64,000 bases of DNA from Sva-07 sp963728355 (GTDB taxonomy: Bacteria > Actinomycetota > Acidimicrobiia > Acidimicrobiales > Ilumatobacteraceae), in assembly GCA_963728355.1 (NCBI GenBank), contig CAVSJQ010000014.1, positions 558,001-622,000 of the forward strand, given 5' to 3'. A program made the position numbers and the translations under genes. Below are positions 1 through 9,128 of this stretch, piece by piece (position 1 is the stretch's first letter; each line of letters starts with the position of its first letter). Under the pieces are notes generated by a model. It did not search any database, was not told the DNA's origin, and was given only the letters and a program-made list of their open reading frames with translations.

Positions 1-216
1 GAGCAGTTCACGGTGATCGCTGTAGGTCGCGGTGCGTTCCTTCGCCGCCTCCCCGTCGGCTCCGGCAGCGACACACCCGAGCCCCCACTCGAGACTGCTC
101 GCCACGGGATCGGCGAGTGCGACCACCCGCGCCCCGTCGACGTGGTTGAGGTCGAGGATGTGCTCGCCCCCCATCATCCCGCTCCCGATCACGCCGTACC
201 CGATGGTGTCTCCCAC
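1..216 (-). CDS. Gfo/Idh/MocA family oxidoreductase, N-terminal fragment (cut by window edge)
   Basis: Only the first 72 codons are in the window; the gene runs off the left edge. The reading begins at a GTG and gives VGDTIGYGVIGSGMMGGEH, a Rossmann nucleotide-binding start (GxGxMG), followed by an ALADP segment at the end of the second beta strand. Both are typical of the Gfo/Idh/MocA NAD(P)-dependent sugar/inositol dehydrogenase family. The substrate cannot be told from the fragment. A 51-bp palindromic repeat lies just upstream of its start. The start codon is my choice; no strong ribosome-binding site is visible. Confidence 0.7.
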   Translation of the reverse strand, partial: MGDTIGYGVIGSGMMGGEHILDLNHVDGARVVALADPVASSLEWGLGCVAAGADGEAAKERTATYSDHRELL

Positions 217-247
217 GCCGCGACCGTACTTCCGACGCCCCGTCCAA

Positions 248-298
248 CGATCAGTCCGCGACCTGTTCCGGAAAGCGGCATTCCTCGCGCTCTGATCG
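248..298. repeat. 51-bp imperfect palindrome, copy 1
   Basis: The ends CGATCAG and CTGATCG are inverted repeats, and the centre carries TTCCGGAAAGCGG. A second copy of the same length and orientation lies at 1262-1312, so the two copies bracket the AbiEi-DUF559 gene. The copies differ at scattered positions in the arms, as expected for a REP-like dispersed hairpin rather than a recent duplication. Confidence 0.75.
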
Positions 299-351
299 CT
301 GGATGGTGCGGGGAGCTTCCGGTTCGCCGGTCTGCTCGCCCACTGCTGGGC

Positions 352-1248
352 ATGCGGCTGGGAGATCTCGATCGTTGGGCGACGGCGCACCACGGAGTCA
401 TCTCGATGGAGGCGAGCGGCCTCAGCCGGTCGAGTTGGTACCGAGCGATCCGATCGGGGCAGCTCGACCAACTCCATCCAGGCGTCGCCCGTCTGCACGG
501 GACCGCCGACACTCCGGAACAACGGATCGCAGCGGCCGTGCTCGCCGTCGGAATACGGGCGCTGGCATCGCACCGTTCCGCCGCGCGGCTCTGGGGCATC
601 GATCGGCCGATCGGCGATCCGGTCGACGTGATCGTGACCGGCCGGCGTCGCCTTCCCTCGCTCAACGGCGTCGTGATCCATCGCCCGAAGGACCTCGAAC
701 GGCTCACGCCGCCGCAGCGGCGCAGCAACATCGTCTGCACCAACATCCTGCGGACGCTGCTCGATCTCGGCGCCGTCGATCGTGCAGCTGTGCCGGATGC
801 CGTGGGCCACGCCATTGCCCAGCACCACATCACACTGCCGACGCTCGAATCGGTCATCATCCAGCATTCCGAGCACGGACGGGCCGGGGTTGTCGCACTG
901 CGTGATGCCGTCGACGACTGGGCGATCGACAGCAAACCGACCGACTCGCTCCTCGAGACGGCCATGCAGCGACTCGTCGACCGGTACCGGCTCCCGCCGG
1001 TCGAGTTCCACCCGGTCGTCTGCGGCCATGAGGTCGACTTCCGAGTGATCGGAACGCCGGTGATTCTCGAGTGCGACGGCTGGGCATACCACGGGCTGCA
1101 CCGCAAGACCTTCGAGCGCGACCGGGAGCGCGACGCGGACCTGATCGGAGCGGGCTGGATCGTCGTGCGATTCACGTACCGAGCGATCACCGCTCGCCCG
1201 AAGCCGACCGCCGACCGGATCGCCGCCGCCGTCGCTCGCTGGGGCTGA
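352..1248 (+). CDS. AbiEi-like N-terminal domain plus DUF559 (Vsr-like) endonuclease domain protein
   Basis: The protein has 298 residues. Residues about 1-70 resemble the winged-helix AbiEi antitoxin-type domain common in actinobacteria (RSSWYRAIRSGQL, then HPGVARL). The C-terminal third has the PD-(D/E)xK-like pattern of DUF559/Vsr proteins: EVDFRV, then ILECDGWAYH, then a basic helix and a late GWIVVRFT strand. DNA binding and possible nicking are inferred from the family; no substrate is known. I chose ATG 352 because the open frame upstream of it reads as junk and overlaps the opposite-strand gene. Identical-length palindromes flank the gene on both sides (248-298 and 1262-1312). Such genes occur in many dispersed copies in actinobacteria, which fits a selfish or mobile lifestyle. 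Confidence 0.75.
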   Translation: MRLGDLDRWATAHHGVISMEASGLSRSSWYRAIRSGQLDQLHPGVARLHGTADTPEQRIAAAVLAVGIRALASHRSAARLWGIDRPIGDPVDVIVTGRRRLPSLNGVVIHRPKDLERLTPPQRRSNIVCTNILRTLLDLGAVDRAAVPDAVGHAIAQHHITLPTLESVIIQHSEHGRAGVVALRDAVDDWAIDSKPTDSLLETAMQRLVDRYRLPPVEFHPVVCGHEVDFRVIGTPVILECDGWAYHGLHRKTFERDRERDADLIGAGWIVVRFTYRAITARPKPTADRIAAAVARWG

Positions 1249-1261
1249 GCCGCCCTTCCAG

Positions 1262-1312
1262 CGATCAGAGCGCGAGCCGTTCCGGAAAGCGGCACTGCTC
1301 GCGCACTGATCG
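1262..1312. repeat. 51-bp imperfect palindrome, copy 2
   Basis: This has the same orientation and length as the copy at 248-298, with shared ends CGATCAG/CTGATCG and core TTCCGGAAAGCGGCA. It begins 13 bp after the stop of the DUF559 gene and ends about 40 bp before the aldo/keto reductase start. It may serve as a terminator-like hairpin, although no T-run follows. Confidence 0.75.
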
Positions 1313-1353
1313 CCGGGAGGATCGAGTGGGACGGGTGAGGATACGGTTGCGCG

Positions 1354-2250
1354 GTGATGAGTGACGGGGTGCTGGGCGGCATCGGGAGGATCGCCTACGG
1401 GTGCTGGCGCTTCGCCGGGACCGACGTGGCGACGGCGCGGGAGAAGATCGAGACGGCGCTCGATGTCGGGATGACCCTGATCGACACCGCCGACATCTAC
1501 GGCTACGACGGCTCGACCCCTGCGCCCGGCGGCGGGTTCGGTGACGCCGAGGAGCTCCTCGGCCGCGTGCTCGCTGAAACGCCGGGCCTGCGCGACCGGA
1601 TGGTGCTCGCAACGAAGGGCGGCATCACCCCGCCGGTCCCGTACGACTCGTCGGAGCGCTACCTGCGCGAGGCGTGCGAGGCATCGCTGCGGCGGCTGCA
1701 GGTGGAGGTCATCGACCTGTACCAGATCCACCGCCCCGACCTGCTCACCCACCCCGCCGAGGTGGCGGGCGCGCTCGACGGACTCGTCGCATCCGGCAAG
1801 GTCCGGGCGATCGGCGTGTCCAACCACACCGTCGCACAGACCCGGGCACTCCAAGCACATCTCGAGACGCCGCTGGTATCGACGCAGCCGGAGTTCTCGC
1901 CGATGGCGCTCGACCCGCTCACCGACGGCACGCTCGACCATGCGATGGAGACGGGCATCGTCGCGCTGGCGTGGAGCCCGCTCGCCGGTGGCCGTCTGGG
2001 CGGGGAACCGAGTGACGACCGGGCTCGGGCGGTCGCCGAGATCTGCGATCGGCTGGCGGGCGAGTTCGGCGTCGCCCGATCGGCGATCCTGCTCGCGTGG
2101 GCCATGCGCCACCCGGCGGGCGTGGTGCCGATCATCGGCACGCAGCGGCCCGATCGGATCCGCGAGTGCGCCCGCGCCGCCCGCGTCGAGCTGACCGCCG
2201 ACCAGTGGTACGAGATCCTCGTCGCCGGCCGTGGCGAACCGATGCCATGA
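1354..2250 (+). CDS. Aldo/keto reductase
   Basis: A 298-residue TIM-barrel aldo/keto reductase. The catalytic tetrad is visible: Asp and Tyr in DTADIYG, Lys in ATKGG, and His in YQIHRPD. The NADPH-binding C-terminal part (WSPLAGGRL, later PIIGTQRPDRI) is also present. The substrate is not predictable. Two starts are adjacent, GTG 1354 and ATG 1357. The stop overlaps the start of the next reading by four bases (ATGA), so the two genes were once translationally coupled. The partner is now a pseudogene, so this reductase may be the only working product of a former two-gene oxidoreductase operon. Confidence 0.9.
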   Translation: MMSDGVLGGIGRIAYGCWRFAGTDVATAREKIETALDVGMTLIDTADIYGYDGSTPAPGGGFGDAEELLGRVLAETPGLRDRMVLATKGGITPPVPYDSSERYLREACEASLRRLQVEVIDLYQIHRPDLLTHPAEVAGALDGLVASGKVRAIGVSNHTVAQTRALQAHLETPLVSTQPEFSPMALDPLTDGTLDHAMETGIVALAWSPLAGGRLGGEPSDDRARAVAEICDRLAGEFGVARSAILLAWAMRHPAGVVPIIGTQRPDRIRECARAARVELTADQWYEILVAGRGEPMP

Positions 2251-3333
2251 CGACTCCTGGGCTCGCCCGTCCGGAGGTCGCCTGGTTCTCGGCGCTGTGC
2301 GACGACGACTACGAGTACCTCGGCGTCGCCGATCCCGGCCTGCGCTCGTCGTGGAGCCACTGCCGGGACATCGTGACCACCGCCGAAGCCAACGGCTTCG
2401 ACAACGTGCTGCTGCCATCGGGGTACTCGCTCGGCATCGACGGCGTACCGTTCGCCGGCGGAATCGCCGCGGTCACCGAGCGGATCAAGCTGCTCCTCGC
2501 CGTCCGCTGCGGCGAGATGTGGCCGCCGCAGCTCGCCCGCCAGCTCGCCGGCCTCGACGAGATGCTCGACGGACGCCTCACGATCAACATCATCAGCTCC
2601 GACCTGCCGGGCACGCAGCTCGCGAGCGAACCCCGATACGCCCGCACGACTCGAGGTGATGACGATCCTGCGGACGCTGCTCGCGGGCGAGCGCCGATCG
2701 ACCATCACGGCGAGTTCTACGATCTCACCCTCGATGCGCCGCGCATCGCCGTCGACCGGGCAGCGGCTCGTCGAGCCGCAGGGCTGCCTGTAACGCCACC
2801 GTTCTACTTCGGCGGCCTGTCGGAGCCGGCCCGCGACGTCGCCGCCGCAGGCGGCCGACGTGTACCTGATGTGGCCCGACACCATGCCGGAGATCGCAGT
2901 CGATCATCGACGACATGCGGGCTCGTGCCGCACGGCACGGTCGCGAGCTGCGGTTCGGCTACCGCACCCACGTGATCGTGCGAGAGACCGAGACCGAGGC
3001 CCGGGCGGCCGCCACCCGGCTCCTCTCGAAGCTCGATGCGGCCGAGGGCGAGGCGATCCGCAACCGGTCACTCGACACCGCATCAGCCGGCGTCTCACGA
3101 CAGGCCGAACTCCGCGACACCTCCGACGACGACGGCTTCGTCGAGGACCACCTGTGGACCGGGATCGCCCGAGGGCGATCGGGCTGCGGCGCCGCGATCG
3201 TCGGCGATCCCGACCAAGTGGTCGCCAAGCTGCGTGCCTACATGGCCTCGGCATCGACGCGTTCATCCTGTCGGGATACCCGCACCTCGACGAGTGCGAA
3301 CTCGTGGCAAAGCATGTGTTGCCCAGTTTCTGA
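2247..3333 (+). pseudogene. LLM-class flavin-dependent monooxygenase (alkanesulfonate monooxygenase-like), multiply frameshifted
   Basis: The N-terminal 130 residues read normally (PEVAWFSALCDDDYEYLG, later INIISSDLPGTQ), as in luciferase-like/SsuD-type monooxygenases. After about position 2650 recognisable protein hops between frames: LEVMTILRTLLAGE in the +2 frame near 2655, DHHGEFYDLTLDAPRI back in the first frame, a GQRLVEPQG stretch in another frame, PPFYFGGLSEPARDVAA in frame, DVYLMWPDTMPEIA from about 2860, DDMRARAARHGREL from about 2905, and IDAFILSGYPHLDECE from about 3255 to the stop. At least six indels are needed to restore one frame. Neighbouring genes are intact, so genuine decay is more likely than local sequencing error. 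The ATGA overlap with the upstream reductase survives. Confidence 0.85.
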
Positions 3334-3482
3334 TCAACGCTGACCAGATGTCACTCCAGATCGTCGAACCACCACTCTACGCGGTTGCTGTGACCATTGC
3401 CCGGTGGAGTTCTGCCCGTCGAGGTGCAACAATACGACGCTACGTGGGGGCGTTCCTCCATCGAATATCCAGAGGAGTAGAC

Positions 3483-4751
3483 ATGGGCGGAAACTCGAAG
3501 CGTCGGATCGCCGGCTTTGCCATCGCCAGCCTGGTCATCGCCGGGGTGGTCGGCGTCACCTCGCTGAGCGTCTCTGGGCAGACCCCGTCCCCCCCGCCGA
3601 CGGTTCCCTACGCGACACTCACCATCAACATCACCGACCGTGCCGGCAGCGTCACGCTTGAACTGCTGGACGGGAAGACGTACAACCAGTCGATTCTCAC
3701 GACGCAGCCGTGTGCCACGCTCGCCCTCGGCCCCATCACCGACGGCACGGACACCTACCCCGGGACGCTGCTCGACTTCACACCGATTGCGGGCAGCGGC
3801 GCGAGCGTCCAGATCCCGGGCGACGGCATCGGCGTCGAGAGTGGTCAGAACTGCGGAACGCCCGCCGGACTCCTGGGACCGGGCGAGAAGCTTCAGATGT
3901 CCCTCGGCACCTTCGCCGCGTACGACACCAACGAGGACACCGTCGGCAACGAGGTCACGGTCGGCTCGGCCTCACTCGAGATCGGAAGGTCGCGTCCGGC
4001 CGACCCGAAGGACCTCAAGGTCAGTTTCGACTCCGGCACGACCGAGTCGACGTTCCCGGTCGCGGTCGGGGTGTCCACCGTTCAGGTCGGGGAGTTCACG
4101 TCGAGCATCACCATCGGATCGACGGCGAACCAGAACAGCCGGGGTCTGTCGCTGAGGGGCCAGACCAGTTTCGCTCTGGTGGCGCCGATTCCCTATGCCG
4201 AAGCCGTCTTCTGCAGCGATGACCCAGTCCCTGCCGAGGACGTGGCAGAAACCGGTCCAGCGGCCCAGGACGCCACGTTCACCCGTGGCGACAACAACGC
4301 AGCCGGCGGAGGCGTCACTCAAGAAGGATGCGACGACATTGGCGTCACCCTGCAGATCGACGAGGACGGCGTGTTCCTCGACAAGGGCACGGTCGGAATC
4401 TTCACCGGCGAGCCACAGGACGTGAACGCCACCTTGGAAATCACCTGGACGCCGCTCGACCCGGAGAGCGCGACACTGGCCGCCGACCTCGATCGAGAGA
4501 TCAACTTCTTCCCCGAAGCGCCGGTTGCTGACCCCGGAAACGTGTTCGTCCCGGTGCAGTGGTGCCTCTCGTCGGCGCTCGAGGGAACCACCCTCACTGC
4601 AGTCCACCCACAATTCGTTGGCCCATCGAACCATCCGTTCGCGGGCGACGAGGTTCCGTGGTGTCTCGTGAGCAATGAAGAGACGCTGACCGACGGCGGG
4701 ATCGTCCAGGTGCAGCTGTACCACGGCAAGGGCGACCCACGGATGCGGTGA
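3483..4751 (+). CDS. Secreted protein of unknown function
   Basis: A 422-residue protein that starts at an ATG preceded by a GAGGAG Shine-Dalgarno about 7 bases upstream. Residues 1-35 form a classic signal peptide: basic KRR, a hydrophobic stretch FAIASLVIAGVVGVTSL, then small residues. The mature part is acidic, rich in Thr, Ser, Gly and Val and predicted to be beta-rich; a few cysteines (QPCATL, QNCGTP, QEGCDD, QWCLSS, PWCLVS) may form disulfides outside the cytoplasm. I recognise no domain. It follows the monooxygenase pseudogene and is convergent with the cyclase gene, with only 18 bp between their stops. Confidence 0.75.
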   Translation: MGGNSKRRIAGFAIASLVIAGVVGVTSLSVSGQTPSPPPTVPYATLTINITDRAGSVTLELLDGKTYNQSILTTQPCATLALGPITDGTDTYPGTLLDFTPIAGSGASVQIPGDGIGVESGQNCGTPAGLLGPGEKLQMSLGTFAAYDTNEDTVGNEVTVGSASLEIGRSRPADPKDLKVSFDSGTTESTFPVAVGVSTVQVGEFTSSITIGSTANQNSRGLSLRGQTSFALVAPIPYAEAVFCSDDPVPAEDVAETGPAAQDATFTRGDNNAAGGGVTQEGCDDIGVTLQIDEDGVFLDKGTVGIFTGEPQDVNATLEITWTPLDPESATLAADLDREINFFPEAPVADPGNVFVPVQWCLSSALEGTTLTAVHPQFVGPSNHPFAGDEVPWCLVSNEETLTDGGIVQVQLYHGKGDPRMR

Positions 4752-4769
4752 CGCTACGAGCACCTGCGG

Positions 4770-7700
4770 TCAGGCCAGGACCGTGCTGACCACGCCGAGC
4801 CGGTCGAGGAGGTGTCGAGCTTCCTCGGCCGGCTCTGTCGTTCCCAGGCGGGAATCGAACGGTGGCCCGATCCGGCCGGCCAACAGCAACAGTCGTGCCA
4901 ACTCGAACTCGAGGTGGCGGACCCGGGCCAACTCCGCGCCAGACGCAATCGTGTCGGTGGCCTCGTCGATGCACCCGAGGTCGATCAACGCCTTCGCTGC
5001 GACCACGGCTCGACTCGCATCGAAGATCGTGACGTCCTCGGTCGTCTCGCTCGCAGCATGCTCGATGATCTCGAGTCCGTGCCGTGGACGCCCCGCACCG
5101 ATCACACACTGGGCCAGGTGCAGCGCCGTCTCGTAGACGGTGGCCGAGCTGCCCATCGCACGAGATTCGTCCATCAACGCCGTCAGCGTCCGTTCGGCCT
5201 CGTCGAACTCCTTGCGCCCGATCAACACCCGGCCGATCTGCATCTCGGCGAACGTGGCTGCCCACGCGTAGCCCGATGACCGCAACACCCGCGCCGCGTC
5301 GCGAAGCATCGGCTCCGCCTCGTCCAGGCGACCCTGGTTCACCAGGACCTCACCGATGTTCGCCTCGGTGGTGGCTGCGTCGAGCAAGTTGCCGATACGG
5401 CGGTCGGCGTCGAGCGCCTGGCGATAGCGCGTGAGGGTTTCGTCCCAACGACCATCCCAGTAGGACAGCGCTCCCAGATTGTTCGCGATGTCGGACTGGC
5501 CTTCGAGGTCACCGAGCGACTCGTACAGCTCGAGCGCCCGCGCAGCGTATGACTCCAGTTCGTCGCCGCCGACGAGTACACCGGCCATGAAGATCACGTT
5601 GTACGAACGAGCGAGTGCCGACATCTCGTTGCATCGTTCAGCAAGCTGCGCCGCGGCGAGCGCGGTGCGGCGCGCTTCGTGCGATCGCATCTGCCGTGAC
5701 CGGACCAGCGCGGCGAACGCCAGCGCCCGCGCTTGGACCGCCTCGCTCACCTGGCCGTCCACCGTCGCCGCCACGCTCCTGCCGCGCGATGCCTCGCGCA
5801 GCGCGAGAGCGAACGCACCCGCCCGTTCGCGGGTTCGTCCGCGTCGGAGATGTATCTCGGCGCGCGCAACGGCATCGTGGCGAGCGAGCCTCGCTGCGCG
5901 CTGGTACGCGTCGAGTGCGTCGTCGAACATCCCTGCACGCTGCCGAGCATCCCCGAGCGCTACCCAGAGACGTCGGCGTTCCTCGTCGTCGACCTGTGCC
6001 ACGCGCCGAGCAGCTTCGACCGCTCGCTCGTAGTGGATGGCCGCTTCGGCAGCTGCGTACGCACGATTCGCGCGTTCGGCAGCGAGAGTTGCGTAGCGGT
6101 ACGCCCGCTCATGATCGTCGGCGTTGGAGAAATGCAGCGAGAGCATGGCGGCGTCGGAGTCGTCACCGGCGCTCAAGGCCTCGAACGCCTCGCCAGCTGC
6201 GAGATGGAGACGCGACCGCGAGCGGTAGGCGAGGCTGTCGTACACGACGTCGCAGACGAGCCCGTTCCTGAACCGGTAGCGGAGCGGTCCGTCGGCCTCG
6301 ATGAACCTGCTGAGTTGGACCAGCGTGGCCTCGTCGAGCTCGAGTCCCTCGTGACGGAGGAGTTCTTCCACGACGACACGCCGGAAGCTGCGGCCCAGCA
6401 CAGAGGCGTACGACAGCATGCGCTTCGACAGCGGGTCGAGCGCATCCACTTGAGCCGCCAGCGTGCCTTGCAGCGACTCTGGAACGGCGTCGAACGAGCC
6501 GAGTTCCTGCGCGGCCGTGATCAGCTCACCGACGAACAGCGGGCTACCGTTGGCCCGCGTGACCACGAGGTCGATCTCGTGCGGCCGCAGCGGCGCCGCT
6601 TCAGTTGCGCTGATGGCAAGCGCCTGCACGACGTCGTCCGGAAGCGGTTCGATCGGCAGGTGCTCACCAACCTCCGTGGCGAAACCGCCGTCGTCGTCGC
6701 GGCGCACGGAAATCAGCAGCCATGGACGTGACTGGGCGGTCACGGCGATCCGACCGAGCAGATGAGCCGACGCGTCGTCGGCCCATTGCATGTCCTCGGC
6801 GACGAAGACGAGGGGTTCGTCGTGGATGGCCGCGATCAGTTCCAGCACCACGTCGGCGGTTCGGTCGGCGCGGAACTGTGCGCTGATCGAATCCGATTCG
6901 GCGGTGGAGGGCACGGTGAGCTGCAGCGCATCACCCAGGAGGGGAAGGAAGGGCTCCAGGTGCGACACCGTCTTCGTGACCGTGCTCCTGAGCTGCTGTC
7001 CGAGTGCTGCGGGGTCCGTCCCGGAGAGACCGAGGAGGGTCCGCAGCGGGTCGCGGACGACCCGGTAGCTGTTGCTGGCGCCGTAGGGCTCAGCGTGCAT
7101 GTCGACGATGCGTGGATGATCCGAGCCGAGCGCTTCCCTCACCAGCCGAGACTTGCCGAGCCCCGCAGCGCCGACCAGCGTGACGACGCCGCCATGCCCG
7201 TCGGCGACCGCCTCGATCCGATTCCGTAGTCCGGCCAGCTCGGCCTCGCGACCCTGGAACTGCAGACCATGGCCGTCCGTGGCCTCCTTCGGTCCGAGTT
7301 CGTCGCCGACCCGGTACACCACCTGCGGCAGGGCCTTGCCCTTGAACGTGAACGGGCCTTCCGGCTCGGTGTCGTAGCGAACACGGGCAGCCTCCAGCAC
7401 GGCAGGGTGGGCGTGGATCACGCCGGGGCCCGCCGTCACCATGATCCGAGCGGCCGTGTTGACCGTGTCACCCATGATCGAGAACACGGCCTGGTCGGGT
7501 GCTCCGAGTTCACCGGCGAACACATGGCCGCGATGGATACCGACGTGAAGCGGGAGCGGCGGATTCGCGTCGATGATCGAGCGAGCAGCCCGAAGCATTC
7601 TGCCTTCGTCGTCCTCGCTCGTGAGCGGGACGCCCGAGCTGCAGAACAGTTTGCCGCCGTTTGCGTCGACGTCGACGTACAGCAACGCGATGTCCTCGGC

Positions 7701-8570
7701 CTCAAACGCGGCCTGGGCGATGTTCAGCGTCTCGTGCAGCGCATCCGCCAGGCCGTCGGGGCCGTCGGCCTCGAGACGTTGATCGGCGCCCTTGAACTTG
7801 AAGAAGCCCATGGTGGCGATCCGGTGCACCGGGTCGGGCGCACCGTGCTCGAGCACCGATGCGATGATCGGCGGTGTCACCCGTCGAGCGGCCTCGGCGT
7901 CGGTCGGTCGAGACGGTGCGGGCGGAACTCTGTCGACGGCGCCCTTGCGCCATGTGACCATGAGCTCGCCGTCGTCGCCGGGCTTGGTGCTCCCGCGCCC
8001 GAGCAGCGCAGCCATCGCTTCGCTGACGACGATCTGGCCGGCCTCGGCGGCCGACTCGGAGTTCATCGCGATGGTGGTGTCGGGGCCACCGACGACGAGT
8101 TGCCGATACCGGTCGCCGACGAGGAACAGGTGGAACGCGCCGGAGTGCGCACCGATCGAGATCTTGAGCTTCAACTTGCCGACGGACGTCGGGATCTCAC
8201 TCGCCCGGCGAAGGTCGCTCCGCATCTCCACGGCGGCGGACGCGGCCTGACGGGCATGATCCGGCCCGGTGAAGAGTACGAGCAATGCGTCTCCGCCAAA
8301 CTTGAGCAACTGCCCGCCGCGGTTCGCCGTGATGTCCAGCATCCCGGCGAAGACCCGGCTCAATGTCTCGACGAGCTCCTCGGTACCGATGCGACCACGG
8401 GTGGCGAGCTTCTCGGACAGCGCCGTGAAACCGGAGATGTCGGCGAAGACCATCGTGCCCTCGACCACCCGCCAGCGCCGCTCCGGCTCGTCGGTCACCC
8501 AGTCGAGCACAATGCGGGGAACGAGTCGATCCAGGCGACTCTGCGCCGTTGTGTTGTCGATCAGTGCCAT
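4770..8570 (-). CDS. Tandem class III nucleotide cyclase / AAA NTPase / TPR protein (soluble adenylyl cyclase-like architecture)
   Basis: A 1266-residue cytosolic protein. Cyclase domain 1 (about 35-190) has both metal Asp residues (D44 in FADISGF, D94 in FGGDALL) and a substrate Lys (K90), but no Asn/Arg pair. Domain 2 (about 285-420) lacks the metal site but has N371 and R375 in GDTVNTAAR. The two would form a single composite active site. An NTPase follows with Walker A GAAGLGKS (467-474) and Walker B FVAEDMQWAD, then a long alpha-helical TPR-like region to the C-terminus. This order (C1-C2-NTPase-TPR) is that of soluble adenylyl cyclase. ATG 8570 is preferred over a GTG at 8591 because AGAAGG lies a few bases upstream of it. 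Product cAMP is inferred. Confidence 0.85.
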   Translation of the reverse strand: MALIDNTTAQSRLDRLVPRIVLDWVTDEPERRWRVVEGTMVFADISGFTALSEKLATRGRIGTEELVETLSRVFAGMLDITANRGGQLLKFGGDALLVLFTGPDHARQAASAAVEMRSDLRRASEIPTSVGKLKLKISIGAHSGAFHLFLVGDRYRQLVVGGPDTTIAMNSESAAEAGQIVVSEAMAALLGRGSTKPGDDGELMVTWRKGAVDRVPPAPSRPTDAEAARRVTPPIIASVLEHGAPDPVHRIATMGFFKFKGADQRLEADGPDGLADALHETLNIAQAAFEAEDIALLYVDVDANGGKLFCSSGVPLTSEDDEGRMLRAARSIIDANPPLPLHVGIHRGHVFAGELGAPDQAVFSIMGDTVNTAARIMVTAGPGVIHAHPAVLEAARVRYDTEPEGPFTFKGKALPQVVYRVGDELGPKEATDGHGLQFQGREAELAGLRNRIEAVADGHGGVVTLVGAAGLGKSRLVREALGSDHPRIVDMHAEPYGASNSYRVVRDPLRTLLGLSGTDPAALGQQLRSTVTKTVSHLEPFLPLLGDALQLTVPSTAESDSISAQFRADRTADVVLELIAAIHDEPLVFVAEDMQWADDASAHLLGRIAVTAQSRPWLLISVRRDDDGGFATEVGEHLPIEPLPDDVVQALAISATEAAPLRPHEIDLVVTRANGSPLFVGELITAAQELGSFDAVPESLQGTLAAQVDALDPLSKRMLSYASVLGRSFRRVVVEELLRHEGLELDEATLVQLSRFIEADGPLRYRFRNGLVCDVVYDSLAYRSRSRLHLAAGEAFEALSAGDDSDAAMLSLHFSNADDHERAYRYATLAAERANRAYAAAEAAIHYERAVEAARRVAQVDDEERRRLWVALGDARQRAGMFDDALDAYQRAARLARHDAVARAEIHLRRGRTRERAGAFALALREASRGRSVAATVDGQVSEAVQARALAFAALVRSRQMRSHEARRTALAAAQLAERCNEMSALARSYNVIFMAGVLVGGDELESYAARALELYESLGDLEGQSDIANNLGALSYWDGRWDETLTRYRQALDADRRIGNLLDAATTEANIGEVLVNQGRLDEAEPMLRDAARVLRSSGYAWAATFAEMQIGRVLIGRKEFDEAERTLTALMDESRAMGSSATVYETALHLAQCVIGAGRPRHGLEIIEHAASETTEDVTIFDASRAVVAAKALIDLGCIDEATDTIASGAELARVRHLEFELARLLLLAGRIGPPFDSRLGTTEPAEEARHLLDRLGVVSTVLA

Positions 8571-8711
8571 CGTGCCCTTCTGGCCTGCCACTCACCGGCT
8601 CGGATATCCGCTCTCGATGTGACCTTCGCAAAGCGTAGTGCGCCATCGACGCACCTTGAGCCTCATTTCACCTGGTCGCAGCGGATGGCCGGCGCCGAGA
8701 CGGAGCGCCGA

Positions 8712-9080
8712 TCAGGTCGACAGCGCTGCGAACACGACAGAGTCGACGTATTCGTCGAGACGTGTGATCAGGCCGAGGTCGTCGAATCGAACGACGACAC
8801 ACACGTCGGTCGACGCCGACTTGCCGTCGGGGCGGGTGAGGGTGACGACGTGCTGTTCGACGACGAAGTCGTCACCGACCGATCGGCGGACATCGGAGTA
8901 CCTCACGCCGACGCCTTCGTTCTTCAACCCCTGCACGAAGGCGAGCAGCCCGGCCATGTCGTGTTCCGGATTGCCGTTCTGCTTCATCTTCACATCAGCA
9001 GCGAGCAGGGCGTCGAGACCGTCGAACTCCTGCGACTCGAAGATCTCGAACAGCCGGGAAGTGCGCTCTGCGATGTCCAT
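8712..9080 (-). CDS. SnoaL-like / NTF2-fold protein
   Basis: A 122-residue protein with the NTF2-like pattern: an N-terminal helix (AERTSRLFEIFESQEFDGL), an alpha-beta cone, and strands such as FVVEQHVVTL and TDVCVVVRFDDLGLITRLDEYVD. Members are small cyclases, isomerases or binding proteins, and the activity here cannot be predicted. The gene is divergent from tldD, with 48 bp between the two starts, so their promoters must overlap. Confidence 0.75.
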   Translation of the reverse strand: MDIAERTSRLFEIFESQEFDGLDALLAADVKMKQNGNPEHDMAGLLAFVQGLKNEGVGVRYSDVRRSVGDDFVVEQHVVTLTRPDGKSASTDVCVVVRFDDLGLITRLDEYVDSVVFAALST

Positions 9081-9128
9081 ACCCCGAACAGTATTCGCGT
9101 CGCCGCCAGGGCCACGTAACCTGCAACG

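Noticed and set aside
13..351. N-terminal extension of the AbiEi-DUF559 gene
   Set aside because: The extension overlaps the opposite-strand oxidoreductase and a palindrome, and has low-complexity Pro/Arg composition unlike the rest of the protein.
248..1312. Integron cassette or attC site around the DUF559 gene
   Set aside because: The palindromes lack the conserved attC core boxes, no integrase is present, and both copies have the same orientation with nearly equal sequence along the whole length.
2247..3333. Programmed frameshifting in the monooxygenase gene
   Set aside because: Six or more shifts in both directions without slippery sequences cannot be programmed; decay or sequence error explains them better.
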